Source: Gaiellasilicea sp035575835 | GTDB lineage: Bacteria > Actinomycetota > Thermoleophilia > Gaiellales > Gaiellaceae | Assembly (NCBI GenBank): GCA_035575835.1 | Contig: DATLXM010000052.1 | Span: 1-29,435 of the forward strand | Reading direction: 5' to 3' | Length of the DNA stretch: 29,435 nucleotides | Shown here: positions 12,885-20,056 of the stretch, piece by piece | How the letters are laid out: every line of letters starts with the position of its first letter | How positions within the stretch are numbered: position 1 is the first letter of the stretch | The notes under the pieces: generated by a model | The model's database searches: none | Seen by the model: the letters and a program-made list of their open reading frames with translations, nothing else | Told to the model about the DNA's origin: nothing | Program-made: the position numbers and the translations under genes

Positions 12885-15128
12885 ATGAGCGAGACGCCCT
12901 GGCTGCACGTCCTCGAGGGCGAAGAGCTCGCTTATCTCGGGACGGAGCCCGCTCGTTCAGGGCGAAGCGAGCCCTTCCCCGACGATCTCGATCCCAGGGT
13001 CGCGTCCGCGCTCGTCGGCCTCGGGATCACGTCGCTCTGGCGCCACCAGGCCGAGACCTGGGAGTCGGTGCGCGCTGGCGGGAACACGATCGTGACGACG
13101 GGCACCGCGAGCGGCAAGAGCCTCGCCTTCAACCTGCCGGTGCTCGACCTCCTCGCTCGGGAGCCGAAGAGCCGCGCGATCTATCTCTACCCGACGAAGG
13201 CGCTCGCCCAGGATCAGGCCCGCGCGCTCCAGGCCTTTCGGCTCAAGGGGGTCAAGCCCGCGATCTATGACGGCGACACGCTGGCGGAGCGGCGCTGGCA
13301 GATCCGGAAGTGGGCGAACGTGCTCCTGACGAACCCGGACATACTCCACGTCGGGATCCTCCCCCACCACGACCGCTGGGGCGACGTGCTCGCGAACCTG
13401 CGCTTCGTCGTCGTGGACGAGGCGCACGTCTACCGAGGAGTTTTCGGCTCGCACGTCGCGAACGTGCTCCGGCGGCTGCGGCGGCTCGCCCGCGCCTACG
13501 GTGCGGAGCCGCAGTTCGTGCTCGCGTCCGCCACGATCGCGAACCCGGGTGAGCTTGCAGCAATGCTCCTCGGCGAGCCCGCGACGGTGATCGAAGGCGA
13601 TGCCGCGCCGAAAGCCGAGCGGACAATCGCGCTCTGGAACCCGGAGCTGATCGACCCGGAGCTCGGAATCAGGGCGAGCTCGCTCGGCGACGCCTCGCGA
13701 CTCCTCGCCGGCTTCACCCAGCAGGGCCTGCGCACGATCTGCTTCGCGAAGAGCCGGAAGGCCGTCGAGCTGATCCACCGCTTCACCGTCGAGCGCGTGG
13801 ATGGCGCGACCGCGGCCCGGCTCGCCCCCTACCGCGCCGGCTACACGCCCGGCCAGCGACGCGAGATCGAGGGGCGGCTGATGGCCGGCGAGCTGCTCGG
13901 GGTGACGGCGACGGGCGCCCTCGAGCTGGGGATCGACATCGGCTCGCTCGACTGCGCGATCTCGGTCGGCTTCCCTGGCACGGTCTCGTCGCTCCGACAG
14001 CAGTGGGGCCGCGCGGGCCGGAAGGGCCACGGGATGGCAGTGCTGGTCGCGAGCGAGGACGCCCTCGATCAGTTCTTCATGCGCGATCCCGAGTCGCTCC
14101 TCTCCCGAACCGTCGAGGCCGCGATCCTCGACCACGCGAACCCGCGCGTGCTCGACGGGCACGTCCTCTCGGCCGCCTTCGAGGGCCCGATCGACGAGAA
14201 GGACGCGCAGACGCTCGGGCCCGAGGCGCTGGAGCGCGCCGCCGCGCTCCCGGAGCTGAAGCACACCGACGCGGGCTGGATCTGGGCCGGGACCGAGTAC
14301 CCCGCCGCGCGCATCTCGCTCCGGTCGGGCGAGCCGGAGGCGTTCACGGTCGTCGACGGCGAGACCGGTTCGGTGCTCGGCCTCGTCGAGCGCTCGCGCG
14401 CATACTCGACGGTGCACGAGGGCGCGATCTACCTCCACCTGGGGGAGCAGTACCTCGTGCGCGCCCTCGACCTGGAAACGCTCACCGCCGTCGTCGGAGC
14501 CGCGTCGGTCGACTGGTACACGCAGGCGAGGAAGGAGACGCAGACCGCGATCGTGGAGCCCCTCCGGGTCGAGCCGCGCCTCGGCCTCGAGCTCTTCTTC
14601 GGCCGGGTCTCCGTGACGGAACAGGTGGTCGCCTATCAGCGGAAGTCGATCAGTGGTGGCGACACGCTGGAGACGGTTCCGCTCGACCTCCCCGAAACGA
14701 CGTTCGAGACCGAGGCCGTCTGGTTCGCCCCGACGCCCGGGCAGCTCGAGAACCTGGAAGAGATGCCGAAGCTCCTCTCCTCGCTTCACGCGGCCGAGCA
14801 CTCGCTGATCGCGCTCCTGCCGCTCTGGGCGATGTGCGACCGCTGGGACATCGGCGGCCTCTCGACGAACATCCACTTTCAGACCGGCCTCCCCACGATC
14901 TTCGTCTACGACGGCCACGCGGGAGGGGTCGGGATCACCGAGCGGGGCTTCGACCGCTTCGAGGGCTGGGTGGGCGACACCGCCCGGATGCTCGCGGGGT
15001 GTCCGTGCGAGCGTGGCTGCCCGAGCTGCGTCCAGAGCCCGAAGTGCGGGAACCTGAACGAGTTCCTCGACAAGGCGGGCGCGCTCACGCTCCTGCAGCG
15101 GATGCTCGCCGGTCGAGTGACTAGTTGA
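12885..15128 (+). CDS. MrfA/YprA-type SF2 DNA helicase (DEAH box, DUF1998 zinc domain)
   Basis: This 747-residue ATP-dependent helicase is of the type linked to repair of crosslinked or mitomycin-damaged DNA. Helicase motifs are visible: HQAETW (Q-like), TGTASGKSLAFNLP (Walker A, about 72-85), YPTKALAQDQ (Ia), VVVDEAHVYRG (DEAH, 178-181), LASATIANP (III) and QQWGRAGRKGHG (VI). The C-terminal domain ends in the cysteine cluster GCPCERGCPSCVQSPKCG (from about 705), as in DUF1998/Hrq1-like proteins. ATG 12885 follows a TAGCAT box closely with no Shine-Dalgarno. Longer upstream readings run over the thiD gene and riboswitch and are rejected. Confidence 0.9.
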   Translation: MSETPWLHVLEGEELAYLGTEPARSGRSEPFPDDLDPRVASALVGLGITSLWRHQAETWESVRAGGNTIVTTGTASGKSLAFNLPVLDLLAREPKSRAIYLYPTKALAQDQARALQAFRLKGVKPAIYDGDTLAERRWQIRKWANVLLTNPDILHVGILPHHDRWGDVLANLRFVVVDEAHVYRGVFGSHVANVLRRLRRLARAYGAEPQFVLASATIANPGELAAMLLGEPATVIEGDAAPKAERTIALWNPELIDPELGIRASSLGDASRLLAGFTQQGLRTICFAKSRKAVELIHRFTVERVDGATAARLAPYRAGYTPGQRREIEGRLMAGELLGVTATGALELGIDIGSLDCAISVGFPGTVSSLRQQWGRAGRKGHGMAVLVASEDALDQFFMRDPESLLSRTVEAAILDHANPRVLDGHVLSAAFEGPIDEKDAQTLGPEALERAAALPELKHTDAGWIWAGTEYPAARISLRSGEPEAFTVVDGETGSVLGLVERSRAYSTVHEGAIYLHLGEQYLVRALDLETLTAVVGAASVDWYTQARKETQTAIVEPLRVEPRLGLELFFGRVSVTEQVVAYQRKSISGGDTLETVPLDLPETTFETEAVWFAPTPGQLENLEEMPKLLSSLHAAEHSLIALLPLWAMCDRWDIGGLSTNIHFQTGLPTIFVYDGHAGGVGITERGFDRFEGWVGDTARMLAGCPCERGCPSCVQSPKCGNLNEFLDKAGALTLLQRMLAGRVTS

Positions 15129-15261
15129 GGAGCTGGATACAGCCGTTGACCGCGAGGGTCAGGAAGAGCGAGAGTCCGATCGAGACCGCGAGACAGCCGG
15201 GCGAGCAGCCGTAGACCTTGACGCGGCCGCCCCTGGACTCCCGTGGCGAGAACAGACCCAC
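15121..15261 (-). CDS. Possible small single-pass membrane protein (46 aa)
   Basis: The reading frame ends in VYGCSPGCLAVSIGLSLFLT plus a short hydrophobic tail: a CSPGC motif followed by one membrane segment of about 20 residues. GTG 15261 is the nearest plausible start, with AGGTGGAAGAAAG upstream. Similar very short proteins seem familiar to me from actinobacterial genomes, but I cannot name a family. Its stop overlaps the end of the convergent helicase gene by 8 bp, and its upstream region faces the ECF42-like promoter at 15279-15305. It is too short to judge by codon use. Confidence 0.45.
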   Translation of the reverse strand: MGLFSPRESRGGRVKVYGCSPGCLAVSIGLSLFLTLAVNGCIQLLN

Positions 15262-15278
15262 GACCGCTTTCTTCCACC

Positions 15279-15305
15279 TGTCGATTTCGCTACACCTCGT
15301 TCGTC
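15279..15305 (+). promoter_or_regulatory. Putative ECF42-dependent promoter
   Basis: TGTCGA (15279-15284), a 17-bp spacer and CGTC (15302-15305) match, as I recall it, the ECF42 target motif described in Streptomyces venezuelae (TGTCGA at -35, CG[A/T]C at -10). It sits about 35 bp upstream of the first DGPF gene in the operon that encodes the ECF42 sigma factor, implying autoregulation. Confidence 0.65.
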
Positions 15306-15339
15306 TCCACAGTGACGACGACCCACCAAGGAGGTGGAG

Positions 15340-15714
15340 ATGCAGTACCTGGCACTGATCCACACGGACGAGGAGGCGTGGGCCGCGCTCTCCGAGCAGG
15401 AGCTCGGCGCGGTCATGGAGGACTACTACGCGTTCTCGCGCGAGGGCGGCGGAGCCGGCGTGATCAAGGACGGCAGCGAGCTCGCCCCGTCCAGCACGGC
15501 GACCACCGTCCGGATCCGCAACGACGAGACGCTCGTCACGGACGGCCCGTTCGCCGAGCTGAAGGAGGCGCTCGGCGGCTATTTCGTGCTCGAGTGCGAG
15601 ACGATCGACGAGGCGTGCACCTGGGCGGCGAAGATCCCCGGGGCCGCGACCGGCGCGATCGAGGTCCGGCCCATCCACGTGGACCCTGCCGATGAAGGGG
15701 AGGAGGCATCGTGA
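15340..15714 (+). CDS. YCII/DGPF domain protein 1
   Basis: This 124-residue protein of the YCII-related (DGPF) family has MQYLALIHTDEE at the N terminus and the signature LVTDGPFAELKEALGGYFVL (about 67-86), followed by EARGCxWAAKIP-like and IEVRPI sequences. Biochemical function is unknown; the family is typically encoded next to ECF42 sigma factors. ATG 15340 follows a strong AAGGAGG (15328-15334) with 5-nt spacing, better than the GTG at 15334, which overlaps the ribosome-binding site. It is first in the DGPF1-DGPF2-sigma operon. Confidence 0.9.
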   Translation: MQYLALIHTDEEAWAALSEQELGAVMEDYYAFSREGGGAGVIKDGSELAPSSTATTVRIRNDETLVTDGPFAELKEALGGYFVLECETIDEACTWAAKIPGAATGAIEVRPIHVDPADEGEEAS

Positions 15715-16106
15715 AGTACGCAGCCCTGCTGACGAACGATGCCGCCGACGCCGAGCGTTGGAAGTCGCTGAGCGAGGACGAGGCCAAGGCGGCGCGGGAG
15801 CTCGAGATGCCGAAGTGGAATGCGCTCTTCGCCGAGATCGAGCCGTACGTCCGCTTCGGGGCGGAGCTGGACGAGCCTTCCGCAGCGAAGACGGTCCGGG
15901 TCCGGGACGGCGAGGTGGTGGTCACGGACGGCCCCTACGCCGAGGCGAAGGAACTGATCGGCGGCCTCTTCGTGTTCGAGTGCGACGATCTCGACCAGGC
16001 GATCGCGCTCGCGGAGAAGATCCCGCTCGTCCATCGTGGCTCCGTGGAGCTGCGCCCGCTCGTCGAGAACCCCGTTCGCGAAGAGCAGGTGCCGGCAGCT
16101 TCGTGA
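15711..16106 (+). CDS. YCII/DGPF domain protein 2
   Basis: This 131-residue paralogue of the preceding gene has MKYAALLTNDAADAERW and the signature VVTDGPYAEAKELIGGLFVF, with DGPY in place of DGPF. The same order of elements follows, including ALAEKIPLVHRGSVELRPL. The GTG 15711 start overlaps the first paralogue's stop by 4 bp, and its own stop overlaps the sigma-factor GTG at 16103. The tight coupling suggests the two are made together with the sigma factor, perhaps as a heteromer; that is inference. Confidence 0.88.
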   Translation: MKYAALLTNDAADAERWKSLSEDEAKAARELEMPKWNALFAEIEPYVRFGAELDEPSAAKTVRVRDGEVVVTDGPYAEAKELIGGLFVFECDDLDQAIALAEKIPLVHRGSVELRPLVENPVREEQVPAAS

Positions 16107-17305
16107 CGGAGATCGAGGCGGTCTTCCGGAGCGAATAGGGCCGTGCGGTCGCCACTCTCACCCGCGTTCTCGGCGACCTCACCCTCGCCGAGGACGCGGT
16201 CGGGGACGCCTTCGCGATCGGGGTCGAGCGCTGGCCACGCGAGGGCCTGCCCTCGAACCCGGGCGCCTGGCTCATCACCACCGCCCGCAACCGCGCGATC
16301 GACCGGATCCGGCGTGAGCAGAACTTCGCGCGCAAGGCCGAGCTCGTCGCACGGCTCGAAGCCCTGCCCGCCGACGAGGACGACGTGAGCTCGATCCCGG
16401 ACGACCGGCTCGCGCTCGTCTTCACCTGCTGCCACCCGGCCCTCGCCGCCGAGTCGCGGGTGGCGCTGACGCTGCGAGAGGTCGCCGGCCTGACGACGCC
16501 CGAGATCGCGCGCGCCTTCCTCGTCGCCGAGCCGGCGATGGCCCAGAGGCTCGTGCGCGCGAAGCGAAAGATTCGCGACGCGGGCATCCCGTTCCGCGTC
16601 CCCGCCGACCACGTGCTGCCCGAGCGGCTGCGGGCGGTTCTCGCCGTTCTCTACCTCGTGTTCAACGAGGGCTACTCGGCCACGAGCGGCGACGAGCACG
16701 TGCGCGGCGACCTGTGCGAGGAGGCGATCCGGCTGGGGAAGCTCCTCGCCGTCCTGATGCCCGACGAAGCGGAGCCGCTGGGCCTGCTCGCCCTCATGCT
16801 GCTCCACGACGCGAGACGTCCCGCGCGAACGGGGCCGAACGGCGAGATCGTGCTCCTTGCCGAGCAAGACCGCACGCGCTGGAACCAGACCCGGATCGAC
16901 GAGGGCGTGCGCGTGCTCGAGCGCGCGCTCTCACTTCGCTCGCCGGGCAGGTATCAGCTGCAGGGGGCGATCGCCGCCCTGCACGTGGAGCGCGAGACCG
17001 ACTGGCCCCAGATCGCAGCGCTGTACGAACGGCTCGCCCGCCTGGAGCCGACCCCGATCGTGGAGCTGAACCGTGCCGTCGCCGTCGCCATGGCCGACGG
17101 CCCTGAGCGCGGGCTCGCGCTGATGGCCGCGATCGAGCTCCCGGGCTATCACCTGCTCCCCGCGGCCCGCGCGGATCTCCTGCGCCGGCTCGACCGGCTT
17201 CCCGAGGCGGCCGAGGCCTACCGCGAGGCGCTCGCGCTCGAGATGAACGCCGGCGACCGGGCCTTCCTCGAGGGCCGTCTCGGCGAGGTCCTCGTAGGAA
17301 GGTGA
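16103..17305 (+). pseudogene. ECF42-type RNA polymerase sigma factor with in-frame amber codon 12
   Basis: Starting at GTG 16103 (GTGA overlap with DGPF2), the frame reads VTEIEAVFRSE, then TAG (16136-16138), then GRAVATLTRVLGDLTLAEDA and on without further break to 17305. The whole would be 400 codons, the usual ECF42 length. Sigma-2 sequence (AEDAVGDAFAIGVERWP, PGAWLITTARNRAIDRIRRE) precedes sigma-4 (DDRLALVFTCCHP, LTLREVAGLTTPEIA, RLVRAKRKI). The long C-terminal extension has FNEGYSATSG and TPR-like helices. Homologues have an aromatic residue where TAG stands, so one substitution explains it. A GTG at 16385 could give only a fragment lacking sigma-2. It is a nonsense mutant, a suppressed codon or a sequencing error. 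Confidence 0.85.
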
Positions 17306-17315
17306 GAATGGCCCC

Positions 17316-17765
17316 ATGCGCGTCTCGGCGAAGGTCGACTATGCGCTCCGCGCGACCGCGGAGCTCGCGGCCGCACAGTTGGATTCTGAGCGGCCGGATT
17401 CCGAGCGCGCGGGCCCGATCAAGGGCGAGCGGATCGCGACCGCACAGGGAGTTCCCCTCAACTTCCTCGAGAACATCCTGCTCGAGCTGCGGCGGAGCGG
17501 GATCGTCGCGAGCCAGCGCGGCGCGGAGGGCGGCTACTGGCTGGCAAGGCCCGCCGGGGACGTGAGCGTCGCCGACGTCATTCGCGCGGTCGAGGGGCCG
17601 ATCGCGACCGTGCGCGGCGCCCGACCCGAGGAGGTCGACTACACGGGGGCGGCGACTGCGCTCCGCGAGGTCTGGATCGAGCTCCGGACGAGCATGCGGG
17701 GCGTGCTCGAGACGACGACGCTGGCAGACCTCGTGGCGCGATCGACCCCGAAGGAGAGCAGCTGA
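17316..17765 (+). CDS. Rrf2-family transcriptional regulator without Fe-S cysteines
   Basis: This 149-residue Rrf2 winged-helix protein has MRVSAKVDYALRATAELAA, ERIATAQGVPLNFLENILLE (recognition region) and ASQRGAEGGYWLARPAGDVS (wing), then VADVIRAVEGPI. It contains no cysteine, so unlike IscR or NsrR it cannot bind a cluster through the usual Cys ligands. ATG 17316 is 10 bp after the sigma-factor stop. GAGAAT (17304-17309) lies where a leaderless -10 would, so it may also have its own transcript. The target is unknown; the downstream VOC and flavoprotein genes are candidates. Confidence 0.87.
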   Translation: MRVSAKVDYALRATAELAAAQLDSERPDSERAGPIKGERIATAQGVPLNFLENILLELRRSGIVASQRGAEGGYWLARPAGDVSVADVIRAVEGPIATVRGARPEEVDYTGAATALREVWIELRTSMRGVLETTTLADLVARSTPKESS

Positions 17766-18184
17766 TGGAGCAACGAGTCAGCCTGGTCACGCTCGGCGTG
17801 GCCGACCTCGCCCGGGCGCGGGCCTTCTACGAGGCACTCGGCTGGAGCACGGACTCCGACCCCGAGCAGGGCGTCGTCTTCTTCCAGGCGGGCGGGATGA
17901 TCGTCGGGCTCTGGGGCCGCGAAGAGCTCGCGGCCGACAGCGGAGTCGAGGACACCGGCGGTTGGGGCGGGATCACGCTCGCCCACAACGTCGGCTCGCC
18001 GGCGGAGGTGGACAGCGTGCTCGAGGAGGCCCGCCGGGCCGGTGCCTCGATCAAGCGCGCGGGCGCAGCAACCTTCTGGGGCGGCTACTCCGGAGCGTTC
18101 ACCGACCCGGACGGTCACGCTTGGGAGGTCGCGCACAACCCCGGCTGGAGGCTCGGCCCGGACGGGTCGGTCAGCCTGGGGTGA
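17765..18184 (+). CDS. VOC (glyoxalase/bleomycin-resistance) family protein
   Basis: This 139-residue protein has the paired beta-alpha-beta-beta-beta modules of the VOC fold: VSLVTLGVADLARARAFYEA with GVVFFQAGGMIVGLW in the first, and VDSVLEEARRAGASIKR with SGAFTDPDGHAWEVAHNP in the second. Members include metal-dependent lyases, dioxygenases and drug-binding proteins, and the substrate cannot be assigned here. ATG 17765 shares one base with the Rrf2 stop, so it is co-translated with the regulator. Confidence 0.87.
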   Translation: MEQRVSLVTLGVADLARARAFYEALGWSTDSDPEQGVVFFQAGGMIVGLWGREELAADSGVEDTGGWGGITLAHNVGSPAEVDSVLEEARRAGASIKRAGAATFWGGYSGAFTDPDGHAWEVAHNPGWRLGPDGSVSLG

Positions 18185-19443
18185 CCGACCGTAGAGCCAG
18201 GGGCGGGGTTCTGATCGCGGGCGGTGGTTTCGCCGGCGGCTACGTGGCACGGCTCCTGGGTCGCGCGGGTGCGACGATCGTCAGCCCCGAGAACTTCATG
18301 CTCTACACCCCGATGCTTCCCGAGGCCGCGTCCGGGACGCTCGAGCCGCGCCACGTTGTCGTTCCCCTCCGTCAGATGTGCCCTCACGCGGAGCTCCTGC
18401 TCGGCCGGATCCGCGGACTCGACGAGGAACGGCGGATCGCTCACGTCGAGACCGAGGGTGCGGGCTCCTTCGAGGTCGAGTACGAGCAGCTCGTGCTCGC
18501 CCTCGGCTCGGTGGCGCGGACGTTCCCGGTGCCGGGCCTCGCCGAGCACGCGGTCGGGTTCAAGGATCTCGCCGACGCGATCGCGCTCCGGAACAGGATC
18601 CTGCGGGAGCTCGAGGCGGCCGCCGCCGAGAGCGACGACGCGAGGGCGGCAGCCCACCTCTCGTTCGTCTTCGTCGGGGCGGGCTACGCAGGCGTGGAGG
18701 CGCTCGCCGAGCTCTCAGATCTCGTCCGGGACGCGCTTCGCTGGTACCCGCGGCTCCGCGGCGTCCCGCAGCGCTGGGTGCTCGTCGACGCGGCTCCGAA
18801 GATCCTGGCCGAGATTCCGACGAGGCTTGGAGACTACGCCGCGAAGGAACTGGCGCGGCGGGGCGTCGAGATCCACGTCGCGACGACGCTCGAGTCCGTC
18901 GACGGTCGCGAGGCGGTGCTCTCGAACGGCACTCGCATTCCGACCCGGACGGTCGTCTGGACGGCCGGCGTCAAGGCGCATCCACTCCTGGGCGAGCTGG
19001 GGATGCCGCTCGACGAGCGCGGTCGCGTCGTGGTGAACGAGCTGCTGCGGGTCGAAGGCCGCAAGCGGGTGTGGGCCCTGGGCGACGGGGCGGCCGTGCC
19101 GAACACGCGCACGCCGGAGCACGTCGATCCGCCGACCTGCCAGCACGCACTCCGACAGGCGCGCCGGCTCGCTGGAAACCTCCAGGGCGACCCGCAGCCC
19201 TACGGCTACCGGATGCTCGGCCAGGTGGCGACCCTCGGCCGGTACAAGGGAATCGCGGACGTGCTCGGGGTCCGGCTCCGCGGCTTCCCTGGCTGGTTCG
19301 TGACCCGCAGCTACCACCTGCTCCAGCTGCCGCTCCTCTCGCGCAAGCTCCGGGTCGTCGCCGACTGGACGACCTCCCTCTTCTTCCGCCGCGACACGGC
19401 CGAGCTCTCGATGCTCGGGCATCCGCACAAGCTCGGCGAATGA
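18181..19443 (+). CDS. Type II NADH dehydrogenase-like FAD/NAD(P) oxidoreductase
   Basis: This 420-residue two-Rossmann flavoprotein resembles NDH-2. The FAD motif is VLIAGGGFAGGYVARLL (about 10-26), followed by FMLYTPMLPEAASG, then LVLALGSVARTFPVPG, the NAD(P) motif FVFVGAGYAGVEALAEL (about 162-178), TVVWTAGVKAHPLL and the second FAD motif RVWALGDGAAVPN. The C terminus has an aromatic, basic amphipathic stretch near FPGWFVTRSYHLLQLPLL that could dock on the membrane. It probably passes electrons from NADH to quinone, though soluble reductases look alike. The GTG 18181 start overlaps the VOC stop by 4 bp. Confidence 0.85.
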   Translation: MTDRRARGGVLIAGGGFAGGYVARLLGRAGATIVSPENFMLYTPMLPEAASGTLEPRHVVVPLRQMCPHAELLLGRIRGLDEERRIAHVETEGAGSFEVEYEQLVLALGSVARTFPVPGLAEHAVGFKDLADAIALRNRILRELEAAAAESDDARAAAHLSFVFVGAGYAGVEALAELSDLVRDALRWYPRLRGVPQRWVLVDAAPKILAEIPTRLGDYAAKELARRGVEIHVATTLESVDGREAVLSNGTRIPTRTVVWTAGVKAHPLLGELGMPLDERGRVVVNELLRVEGRKRVWALGDGAAVPNTRTPEHVDPPTCQHALRQARRLAGNLQGDPQPYGYRMLGQVATLGRYKGIADVLGVRLRGFPGWFVTRSYHLLQLPLLSRKLRVVADWTTSLFFRRDTAELSMLGHPHKLGE

Positions 19444-20056
19444 ACGTCGAGCCGCTCCTCGGACTCCGCCTACAGACGCCGCGGCTCGAGCTGAGGCTGC
19501 CCACGGAGGGCGAGGTCGACGACCTGTACGACGCCGCGGCGCGCGGGATCCACCGGCCCGAGGTGATGCCCTTCAGCGTCGGCTGGACCGACTCGCTCGA
19601 TCGCGAGGGCTTCCACGAATTCCACCGGGCGGCGCTCGCGAGCTGGGAGCCCGGAAGCTGGAACCTGAATCTCGTCACGTTCCTGGACGGCGTCCCGATC
19701 GGGAGCCAGGGGCTGCGCCGGCGCAACGCTGCGCGGGAGCTCGGCACGGGCTCGTGGCTCGAGAAGGCGCAACAGGGGGTGCGGCTTCGGGCTCGAGCAG
19801 CGTGCGGCGGTCGTCGAGTTCGCGTTCCGCGCTCTCGGCGTAGCCGCTGTCACCTCGAGCGCGATCGCGACGAACCTCGCATCTCGCCGCGTCTCCGAGA
19901 AGCTCGGCTACCGCTTCGACCACGAGGACACGGTCAACCCGCGCGGCAAGCCCGTGCCCCACCTCAACTTCCGGCTCGAGCGGGCGGACTGGCGCTGCCT
20001 GGTCACCGTCGAGATCGAAGGCGCGGAGGCCTGCCTGCCGCTCCTTCGGGCTCTAG
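19440..20056 (+). pseudogene. GNAT N-acetyltransferase with two frameshifts
   Basis: ATG 19440 overlaps the flavoprotein stop (ATGA). The reading is a normal RimJ/RimL-like GNAT (LQTPRLELRLPTEGEVDDLY, VTFLDGVPIGSQGLR, RELGTGSWLEKAQQG) until a run of five G (19775-19779). There the frame changes, and the expected AAVVEFAFRALGVAAV, IATNLASRRVSEKLGYRF and PHLNFRLERADW continue one frame over. Near the end a second extra base (one T at 20044-20046) hides the usual family ending CLPLLGL and its TAG (20054-20056). Removing one base at each site gives a complete protein of about 204 residues. That TAG shares CTAG with the stop of the convergent ligD. Confidence 0.8.

Noticed and set aside
12957..14918. 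A 653-residue minus-strand open frame opposite the helicase
   Set aside because: It is antisense to unmistakable helicase motifs, shows no recognisable domain and has shadow-frame composition.
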